The position numbers and the translations under genes are program-made. Below are positions 6,843 through 11,730 of a stretch of 11,730 nucleotides of DNA, piece after piece. The first letter of the stretch is position 1, and the number at the start of each line of letters is the position of its first letter. Source of the DNA: JBBSEZ01 sp038239195 (GTDB lineage Bacteria > Planctomycetota > Planctomycetia > Gemmatales > Gemmataceae). Where the stretch lies: positions 1 to 11,730 of the forward strand of contig JBBSEZ010000318.1 in the NCBI GenBank assembly GCA_038239195.1, read 5' to 3'. A model generated the notes under the pieces. The model worked only from the letters and a program-made list of their open reading frames with translations, did no database searches and had not been told where the DNA came from.

Positions 6843-7583
6843 CTACGACCGCTGCAAGCTCGCCGGCACCTCCAGCCCGTGCCGCTCCATCAGCGCCTCG
6901 TCCGCCAGCACGGTGCGCGCCGGCCCGTCGGCCATCACCCGCCCGGCGTCCATCACCACCGCGCGCCCACACGTTCGCAGCACCAGTTCCAGATCGTGCG
7001 AGGCGATCGCCTTCGTCCCTCCCAGGGAGCTCAGCAGCGCGATCAGCTCGCGCCGGCCGCGCGGGTCGAGGTACATCGACGGCTCGTCGAGCAGGAGCAC
7101 CGCCGGGCGCATCGCCAGTACGCCCGCCAGGGCCACCCGGCGTTTCTCCCCCCCCGAAAGGTGAAACGGCGCTCGCTGCTCGTGGCCGGTCATCCCCACC
7201 CGCCCCAGGGCCTCGGCGACGCGCTGGCGCACCTCGTCGCCCGAAAGCCCCATGTTGAGCGGGCCGAAGGCGACGTCGTCGAACACGGTGGCGTTGAAGA
7301 GTTGATCGTCGGGGTTTTGAAACACGATCCCGACCTGCCCCGGCAGCCGGGCGCGTTGGCCCCGGTCGCGCACGTCCAGCCCGCCGACGCGCAGGGCGCC
7401 GGACCGCGGCGTCAGCACGCCCGCCAGGCAAAGGAACAGGCTCGTCTTGCCCGCTCCGTTCGGCCCCACCAGCCCCACGCTCTCCCCGGCCGCCACCTCC
7501 AGCGCCACGCCTTGCAGCGCCACCGGCCCTGCCGGATAGACGTAGGTCAAATCGCTCACGACAATGGCGGGGCCTTCGGACAC
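6843..7583 (-). CDS. cbiO: Cobalt/nickel ECF transporter ATPase
   Basis: This 246-residue ABC ATPase is of the CbiO/EcfA kind, which powers metal or vitamin uptake together with a T component. Walker A is GPNGAGKT (40-47), the Q-loop FQNPDDQLFN starts at 88 and is typical of the CbiO/EcfA subgroup, the signature is LSGGEKRRVA (142-151), Walker B is LLLDEP (163-168) and the H-loop is SHD (His196). The start is a GTG at 7583, 9 bp after the cbiQ stop, with a GAGGGGGAG ribosome site overlapping that stop, so the two genes are translationally linked. The specificity (Co or Ni) is by family resemblance; another ECF substrate is possible because no substrate-binding gene is adjacent. Confidence 0.9.
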   Translation of the reverse strand: MSEGPAIVVSDLTYVYPAGPVALQGVALEVAAGESVGLVGPNGAGKTSLFLCLAGVLTPRSGALRVGGLDVRDRGQRARLPGQVGIVFQNPDDQLFNATVFDDVAFGPLNMGLSGDEVRQRVAEALGRVGMTGHEQRAPFHLSGGEKRRVALAGVLAMRPAVLLLDEPSMYLDPRGRRELIALLSSLGGTKAIASHDLELVLRTCGRAVVMDAGRVMADGPARTVLADEALMERHGLEVPASLQRS

Positions 7584-7592
7584 GACTCCCCC

Positions 7593-8357
7593 TCACCAGG
7601 ATACCAGGCCGTCCAGCCAGCACGTTCCCGCGATGGCCAGCACGATCGTCCCGAACGCCAGTACGTCGGCCCAGCGCGTGCGAAACGCCGTCAGCGAGCG
7701 GAACTGTCCGTCGAAGCCCCGGCAGCGCATCGCCTGCCCAACCCGCTCGCCGCGCTCGTAGCCGCGCACCAGCAATGTCCCGGCGACGTGGCCGATCGTG
7801 CGGTAACTGTGCCAGTTGGCCCGGTTGCGATAGCCTCGCACGCGCAGGGCGATCCGCAGGCGCAACAGCTCGTCGGCCAGCACGAACAGGTAGCGGTAAC
7901 TGAGCATCGCGAGCTGCACCAGGAGCCCGGGGACGCGGAGGGCGTGGGCCGCCTTGAGCGTCGCGTCGAGGGGCGCCGTAGCCAGCAAGACCAGGACCAG
8001 CACGCCCACGGTCAGCGCCTTGAGGGCCACAAGCAGCCCGAGCCGGGCCCCCTCGAGCGAGAACTGCACCGGGCCCCAGGCCCAGGCAGGGTCGCCGCGC
8101 ACCAGCAGGGGGAGGGGGAGAGCGAACAGCACCAGCGCCCCCGCCAGCGCACCGAGGCGCGCCAGGAGCCAGCGGCGCGAAACGCGCCCCAACCAGGCCA
8201 GCAACAGGGCGCTGGCCAGGGCTACTGCCGCCGCGGGAAGAGTGCGGAGGAGGGCGGCGACCAGGGCGGCCAGCGCCAGGGCGGCCAGCTTCCAGCGCGG
8301 GTCGAAGCGCCGCAGCGGGGAGTCGGCGACGGGGGGAGGGGCCAGGCGCAGGGTCAT
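7593..8357 (-). CDS. cbiQ: Cobalt/nickel ECF transporter T component
   Basis: CbiQ is the membrane coupling protein that links the ATPase to the substrate-capture unit. The protein has 254 residues from the ATG at 8357. The N-terminus carries the family hallmark FDPRWKL, followed by strongly hydrophobic helices and then two Arg-Gly coupling motifs, RVRGY and the RCRGF of AMRCRGFDGQ, which contact the ATPases. The start is uncertain. No ribosome site precedes the ATG at 8357, and a terminator T-tract ends 7 bp before it. A GTG at 8402 would add 15 residues encoded by the terminator stem, which is less likely. cbiO follows directly, and no cbiM or cbiN is seen on either side. Confidence 0.87.
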   Translation of the reverse strand: MTLRLAPPPVADSPLRRFDPRWKLAALALAALVAALLRTLPAAAVALASALLLAWLGRVSRRWLLARLGALAGALVLFALPLPLLVRGDPAWAWGPVQFSLEGARLGLLVALKALTVGVLVLVLLATAPLDATLKAAHALRVPGLLVQLAMLSYRYLFVLADELLRLRIALRVRGYRNRANWHSYRTIGHVAGTLLVRGYERGERVGQAMRCRGFDGQFRSLTAFRTRWADVLAFGTIVLAIAGTCWLDGLVSW

Positions 8358-8364
8358 GGGTAGC

Positions 8365-8396
8365 AACGAAAAGCCCCCGCCGAACGCGACGGGGGC
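8365..8396 (-). terminator. Intrinsic terminator between the DUF2934-like gene and cbiQ
   Basis: On the minus strand GCCCCCG (8396-8390) pairs with CGGGGGC (8379-8373) around a 10-nt loop and is followed by TTTTCGTT. It is 28 bp after the DUF2934-like stop codon, a natural terminator position, but it ends 7 bp before the cbiQ ATG. Transcription of cbiQO from upstream must therefore read through it. Confidence 0.75.
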
Positions 8397-8424
8397 CAAC
8401 ACGGAGGTCCGATGCGGAGAACGC

Positions 8425-8655
8425 TCAGCGCCGGGTCGGCGTCGAGCTGCCGGAAGATTTCGACATCTCGGACTTCACCTCGGCCTCGGCCTCAAGCCAG
8501 TCTTGCATGTCGCAGCCGTGCCCGCAACCGCGCTTCAGCCACTTCTCGTAAGCCCGCTTGGCGACCTTGTCGCCGGGGACGTGGCCCATCGAGCTGCTGG
8601 GGCTGGTCGTCGAACTCATCGGTTGGGCCTGGGGGGGGGTCGTGACGCGAGACAT
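8425..8655 (-). CDS. Small DUF2934-like protein
   Basis: The protein has 76 residues. The N-terminal third is rich in Ser, Thr, Pro and Gln and probably disordered. A compact core (about 30-62) reads KRAYEKWLKRG, then CGHGC, then DWLEAEAEV, the pattern of DUF2934, a short family common in planctomycetes and proteobacteria whose function is unknown. The two Cys and a His in CGHGC are unusual compared with the usual Gly/Pro/Arg turn. The ATG at 8655 is chosen because AAGGAGG lies 6 nt upstream; the ATG at 8694 has no such site. The tail is Ser/Thr-rich. It lies upstream of cbiQ on the same strand but is separated by a terminator. Confidence 0.7.
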   Translation of the reverse strand: MSRVTTPPQAQPMSSTTSPSSSMGHVPGDKVAKRAYEKWLKRGCGHGCDMQDWLEAEAEVKSEMSKSSGSSTPTRR

Positions 8656-8661
8656 GGTGTC

Positions 8662-8668
8662 CCTCCTT
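8662..8668 (-). promoter_or_regulatory. Strong ribosome binding site setting the DUF2934-like start
   Basis: AAGGAGG on the minus strand is a full Shine-Dalgarno match 6 nt before the ATG at 8655. It decides against the longer reading from 8694. Confidence 0.8.
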
Positions 8669-8712
8669 GAAAAGAACGTTCTGGCCGGGAACATCCCCCG
8701 GTCTGTTGTGAG

Positions 8713-8741
8713 ATTCCATCAGATCGGGCGCTTCTTCGCAA
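8713..8741 (-). promoter_or_regulatory. Weak candidate promoter for the DUF2934-like gene
   Basis: On the minus strand there is TTGCGA (8741-8736), a 17-bp spacer and TGGAAT (8718-8713), each matching four of six consensus bases. Transcription would start about 50 bp before the ATG. Confidence 0.3.
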
Positions 8742-8791
8742 GTCTTTTCGCGTTCTCCTTCCTGTTTTCCTCTCCCCACCTCACAGGGCGC

Positions 8792-8819
8792 TTGCATCGC
8801 CCCCGCCGTCGCGTAGAAT
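8792..8819 (+). promoter_or_regulatory. Candidate promoter for the lactate permease gene
   Basis: TTGCAT (8792-8797), a 16-bp spacer and TAGAAT (8814-8819). The -10 box matches five of six consensus bases and the -35 is weak. The start would be near 8826, leaving a leader of about 46 nt. It shares the 216-bp divergent gap with the DUF2934-like promoter. Confidence 0.5.
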
Positions 8820-8871
8820 CGGCCCATCCGCCCCGCGGAGGACGGCGCCTCTCCCAACGAAGGGCTCTCTC

Positions 8872-10734
8872 ATGCCTTGGGCCACCTACCAGCAACAACT
8901 CGACCCCCTCGCCGGCCAGATCTTCGCCTCCCGCGTCTGGTCCACCGCGTTCGCGGCCCTGCCCATCCTCGTCCTCTTCTACCTCCTCGTCCCGCGTCGC
9001 TGGCACGCCCCCCGAGCCGGGGCCGCCGCCGCTCTGTGTGCGCTCGTCGTCGCCGTCCTCGTCTACGGCATGGCCCCCCTCCCTGCCGTCATGGCCTTCG
9101 CCCACGGGGCCGGGTTCGGCCTGCTCCCCGTCGGCTGGACCATCTTCAACGCCATGCTGCTCTACAACGTTACCGTGCAGATGGGAAAGTTCGACGTTGT
9201 GCGCCGCTCCGTCGCCGGCCTGTCCGGCGACGCCCGCATCCAGGCCATCCTCATCGCCTTCTCCTTCGGGGCCTTCCTCGAAGGGGCCGCCGGCGGGGGC
9301 ACTCCCGTCGCCATCTGCGGCGCCATCCTCGTCGGGCTCGGCTGCAAGCCGTTTCAGGCAGCCGTCCTCTGTCTCATCGCCAACACCTCGCCCGTGGCCT
9401 ACGGCGGGCTGGGCACCCCGCTCATCACCCTGGCCGGCGTCACCACCAATCTCCCTCCCGAGACGCTCTCCGTCATGGCGGGGCACCAGCTCCCGCTCCT
9501 GTCGCTGCTGGTCCCTCTCTACATGGTCAAGTGCATGTGCTCGTGGAAGGAGACGTTCGAGGTCTGGCCCGCCCTCCTCGTCGCCGGGGGGTCGTTCGCC
9601 GGCTTCCAGTACTTCTTCGCCACCAGCCACCTCTGGGTGGGCGGGCTCGTCCTCTACCCGATGACCGACGTCGGCGGCGGCATCTTCTCGCTCGTCGTCA
9701 CCGCCGTCTTCCTCCGCTTCTGGCAGCCGAAACACGAACGGCCCTACGCCCCACCCGAAGCGCCCACCGCCCCACCGCCTGCTCCCGCCCACCCCGCCCC
9801 CCATTCGCCCACATGCAGCGCGAGGCGCTGCGACCTTGAGGCGGAGGCCTTGCTCGGGGGCCAGCCCCCACCCCCGGCACAAGAGGAGCCTCTGACGGCC
9901 CGCAACGTCGCCATCGCCTGGATGCCGTTTGCATTGATGTCGGTCTTCCTCATGCTGACCGGGCTGGTGCGTCAGATGGAGGGCGACAAGGACAGGTGGC
10001 CGATCGTGGTCGGCCCCGTGCAGACGAACTACCACGTCCGCGTGCCAGGCCTCCACGAGGAGGTCGAGCGGGACCCGAAGTTCCAAACGCCCGGCAAGCC
10101 GGCCGAAAAAGAGAAGGCCCTCTTCAACTTCGCCTGGCTAACCGCCCCCGGCACGGCCGTGCTGTTCGCCGCCCTCCTCTCGATGGCGCTGCTGCGCATG
10201 AACCGTCAGCAGATCGGCGCCGTCGTCAAGCGAACCTTCGTGCAGATGAAGGTGCCGATCCCCACCATCGCCTTCATGCTCGGCCTGAGCTACGTGACGC
10301 GCTACGCCGGCATGGACGCCACGCTCGGCGTCGCCTTCGCCGCCACGGGGCTGCTCTACCCGTTCTTCGCGCCCCTGCTCGGCTGGCTCGGCGTCTTCCT
10401 CACGGGCACCGACGCCGGCAGCAACGCCCTGTTCGGCAGCCTCCAGCAGATCACCGCCACGGAGATCCACAACGCCGGCCACCTCACCCACCTCGAGCTC
10501 GGGCAGGCGCAGGTGCTGATCTGCACGGCCAACAGCACGGGCGGGGTGATGGGCAAGATGATCGACGCTCAGAGCATCGTCGTGGCGACCGCGGCGACGC
10601 ACCAGATTGGCCGCGAGGCCGACATCTTCAAGGCCGTCGTCTGGCACAGCATCTTCCTCGCCTGCCTGGTCGGCCTCATCACGCTCCTCCAGGCGTACGT
10701 GCCGCCGTTCACGCTGATGGTGCCGCGACCTTGA
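8872..10734 (+). CDS. lldP: L-lactate permease family transporter
   Basis: This is an inner-membrane importer of lactate or glycolate coupled to protons (LctP/LldP family). The protein has 620 residues against about 550 usually. Family blocks in order are a GFGLLPVGWTIFNAMLLYN segment near 80-100, AFSFGAFLEGAAGGGTPVAI, an ANTSPVAYGGLGTP block, GTDAGSNALFGSLQ and, late, ANSTGGVMGKMIDAQSI. The extra length is mainly a Pro/Ala-rich linker at about 287-340 between hydrophobic segments, containing two Cys. A second hydrophilic stretch (about 370-415) follows the next membrane helix. The ATG at 8872 has GAAGGG 7 nt upstream. No lactate dehydrogenase gene is adjacent, so the substrate is by family. 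An octamer repeat pair starts at the base after the stop codon. Confidence 0.92.
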   Translation: MPWATYQQQLDPLAGQIFASRVWSTAFAALPILVLFYLLVPRRWHAPRAGAAAALCALVVAVLVYGMAPLPAVMAFAHGAGFGLLPVGWTIFNAMLLYNVTVQMGKFDVVRRSVAGLSGDARIQAILIAFSFGAFLEGAAGGGTPVAICGAILVGLGCKPFQAAVLCLIANTSPVAYGGLGTPLITLAGVTTNLPPETLSVMAGHQLPLLSLLVPLYMVKCMCSWKETFEVWPALLVAGGSFAGFQYFFATSHLWVGGLVLYPMTDVGGGIFSLVVTAVFLRFWQPKHERPYAPPEAPTAPPPAPAHPAPHSPTCSARRCDLEAEALLGGQPPPPAQEEPLTARNVAIAWMPFALMSVFLMLTGLVRQMEGDKDRWPIVVGPVQTNYHVRVPGLHEEVERDPKFQTPGKPAEKEKALFNFAWLTAPGTAVLFAALLSMALLRMNRQQIGAVVKRTFVQMKVPIPTIAFMLGLSYVTRYAGMDATLGVAFAATGLLYPFFAPLLGWLGVFLTGTDAGSNALFGSLQQITATEIHNAGHLTHLELGQAQVLICTANSTGGVMGKMIDAQSIVVATAATHQIGREADIFKAVVWHSIFLACLVGLITLLQAYVPPFTLMVPRP

Positions 10735-10838
10735 GGGTGACCGGGTGACAAGGTGAGGGGGTGACAGAGCAAGGCCGCGATCATCCCGGCTCTCACCCTG
10801 TCACCGTGTCACCCCCTCACCTTGTCACCTTCTCACCT
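10735..10838. repeat. Inverted pair of octamer arrays after the lactate permease gene
   Basis: Four 8-bp units (GGGTGACC, GGGTGACA, AGGTGAGG, GGGTGACA) run from 10735 to 10766. After a 24-nt spacer, six opposite units (TCTCACCC, TGTCACCG, TGTCACCC, CCTCACCT, TGTCACCT, TCTCACCT) run from 10791 to 10838. Positions 10744-10766 and 10807-10829 are perfect 23-bp reverse complements. The array starts immediately after the TGA. A hairpin at the mRNA 3' end is likely. Confidence 0.85.
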
Positions 10839-10857
10839 GACGGGAGGCCGATTCCTC

Positions 10858-10886
10858 TTGGCGCCGGCCCCCCGGTTCGCTATCTC
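10858..10886 (+). promoter_or_regulatory. Candidate promoter for the DUF6134-like gene
   Basis: TTGGCG (10858-10863), a 17-bp spacer and TATCTC (10881-10886). The -10 box is weak. The start would be near 10893, giving a leader of about 68 nt. Confidence 0.35.
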
Positions 10887-10945
10887 CCTGTCCCACGGTG
10901 CCGGGCGTTCGTCCCGGTGCCCTGGTCTGGCACTTTCGCCGGCGC

Positions 10946-10952
10946 GGAGGAG
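10946..10952 (+). promoter_or_regulatory. Ribosome binding site setting the DUF6134-like start
   Basis: GGAGGAG lies 8 nt before the ATG at 10961. The frame is open from an ATG at 10898, but that reading has no such site and would put 21 residues in front of the signal peptide. Confidence 0.75.
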
Positions 10953-10960
10953 ATCGAGCG

Positions 10961-11656
10961 ATGGCCTGTAGTTCTCGAGAGGGCTGCGGCAAGTGGGGCA
11001 AGGCGTGGCGGGTCGTGCTGTTGGTGGGCCCGGTGCTGCTGGCCCCCGCGGGCGTTGCCCGGGCCGCCGACATCGAGACCCGCGACTTCACCGTCAAGGT
11101 GGGTGGCAAGCGCTCCGGCGACGCCCACATGACCATCCACCGGCACGACAACGGCACGATCCAGATGCGCTGCGACACCGACATCAAGGTCAGCGCGTTC
11201 CTCATCACCCACAAGTATTCGTACCGTGGGGAAGAGACGTGGAAGGATGGCCGGCTCGTCGGCTTCCACAGCAACACCGACGACAACGGCACCCGCTACG
11301 TCGTCTCGGCCGCCGCCGAGGCCGGCGGAGTGCGCGTGAAGGTCAATAACGTCGAGCGCATGGTCAAGCCCGAAGTCTGGCTGAGCAGTTACTGGGCCCT
11401 GCCCGACGCCCGCATCCGCAACCAGCTCCTTCCCATCGTCGATGCCGACAGCGGCAAGGACCTCAGCGGCAGGCTCCAGTTCATCGCCGTCGAGCAGCGC
11501 GGCATCGCCGGACAGGTCGTCAACGTCAACCACTACCGCCTCACCGGCAAGGCCACGGTCGATCTGTGGTACGACGGCAGCGATCGCCTCGTCCGCCAGG
11601 AGTGGATGGAACAGGGTCAGCGCGTAATCCTCGAACTGAACCGTTTGCGGAAGTGA
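10961..11656 (+). CDS. Secreted DUF6134-like protein
   Basis: The protein has 231 residues and probably acts outside the cytoplasm. A signal peptide is clear: basic start (SREGCGKWGKAWR), hydrophobic VVLLVGPVLLAPAGV, and a cut near ARA-AD at 33-36. The mature part is rich in predicted beta strands. It opens with IETRDFTVKVGGKRSGDAHM and includes KYSYRGEETWKDGRLVGF, an SSYWALP segment, DADSGKDLSGRLQF and a C-terminal VDLWYDGSDRLVRQEW. I recall this series as DUF6134, a family of unknown function common in planctomycetes. The beta-sheet, WYD and repeated Lys/Arg-rich turns recall lipid-carrier or outer-membrane-facing folds, but I do not assign a function. It is probably transcribed alone, with an inverted repeat following. 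Confidence 0.78.
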   Translation: MACSSREGCGKWGKAWRVVLLVGPVLLAPAGVARAADIETRDFTVKVGGKRSGDAHMTIHRHDNGTIQMRCDTDIKVSAFLITHKYSYRGEETWKDGRLVGFHSNTDDNGTRYVVSAAAEAGGVRVKVNNVERMVKPEVWLSSYWALPDARIRNQLLPIVDADSGKDLSGRLQFIAVEQRGIAGQVVNVNHYRLTGKATVDLWYDGSDRLVRQEWMEQGQRVILELNRLRK

Positions 11657-11676
11657 GTTGACAAGGCCGCCGTAGG

Positions 11677-11730
11677 GTGGGCCGAGTCTTCGAGGCCCAC
11701 GCGGGAGACGTCCGCGTGGGCCTCGAAGAC
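11677..11730. repeat. 19-bp inverted repeat at the window end
   Basis: GTCTTCGAGGCCCACGCGG (11686-11704) is the exact reverse complement of 11712-11730, with a 7-nt loop. A competing smaller hairpin is possible between GTGGGCC (11677-11683) and GGCCCAC (11694-11700). It starts about 20-30 bp after the DUF6134-like stop and may continue beyond the window. It is probably a repeat-derived terminator or mRNA end. Confidence 0.75.

Noticed and set aside
5650..7623. 657-residue minus-strand frame opposite the hydrolase gene and across cbiO
   Set aside because: Arg/Ala/Gly-rich composition with no family motif. It overlaps two well supported genes and is expected in high-GC DNA.
6666..8363. 565-residue plus-strand frame opposite cbiO and cbiQ
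   Set aside because: Antisense shadow with His/Gln/Arg-rich low-complexity composition and no motif. CbiO and CbiQ on the other strand are clear.
8719..10086. 455-residue minus-strand frame opposite the lactate permease gene
   Set aside because: Asp/Glu/Gly-rich antisense shadow of a membrane protein gene. It also runs into the divergent promoter region.
11658..11663. Perfect TTGACA box after the DUF6134-like stop codon
   Set aside because: No -10-like sequence lies 15-19 bp further on, and the space is occupied by the inverted repeat.

Overview
The window is a GC-rich (roughly two-thirds G+C by eye), densely coded bacterial chromosome segment. It has nine protein genes, many very long antisense shadow ORFs, and small repeat-type hairpins between genes. 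A DUF6134-type secreted protein, a DUF2934-type small protein, a secreted acetyl-xylan-esterase-like hydrolase and short-word repeat arrays together suggest a planctomycete of the Gemmataceae/Isosphaerales kind. This assignment is by recall and is not proven.

Left block, minus strand (1-4305): a strong sigma70-like promoter (-35 TTGACG, 17-bp spacer, -10 TAGAAA) drives purA (adenylosuccinate synthetase), then uppS (undecaprenyl diphosphate synthase) 29 bp on and cdsA (phosphatidate cytidylyltransferase) 22 bp further. phoH (PhoH-family ATPase) follows after a 143-bp gap holding an inverted pair of heptamer arrays and a possible promoter. The block joins AMP synthesis with two early steps of envelope lipid synthesis. 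The purA leader holds a hairpin followed by seven T residues on the transcribed sense, which looks like an attenuator.

Middle (4510-8655): a plus-strand gene for an exported two-domain alpha/beta hydrolase, in which the first domain keeps Ser-Asp-His and the second appears catalytically dead. It converges on a minus-strand cbiQ-cbiO pair (membrane T component and ATPase of a cobalt/nickel ECF-type transporter). No cbiM/cbiN substrate component lies in the window. Upstream of cbiQ on the same strand is a small DUF2934-like gene, separated from it by a clear intrinsic terminator that ends 7 bp before the cbiQ ATG.

Right block, plus strand (8792-11730): an L-lactate permease family gene with a 50-residue Pro/Ala-rich linker between membrane segments, then a secreted DUF6134-like protein.

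The most unusual signal is non-coding. Several gene 3' ends are marked by hairpins of different repeat families: 7-bp-period arrays (three copies around phoH and cdsA, one supplying the cdsA stop codon), an 8-bp-period array pair starting at the base after the lactate permease stop, an 18-bp palindromic element (two places), and a 19-bp inverted repeat at the window end. No phage, transposase, CRISPR, tRNA or rRNA was seen.
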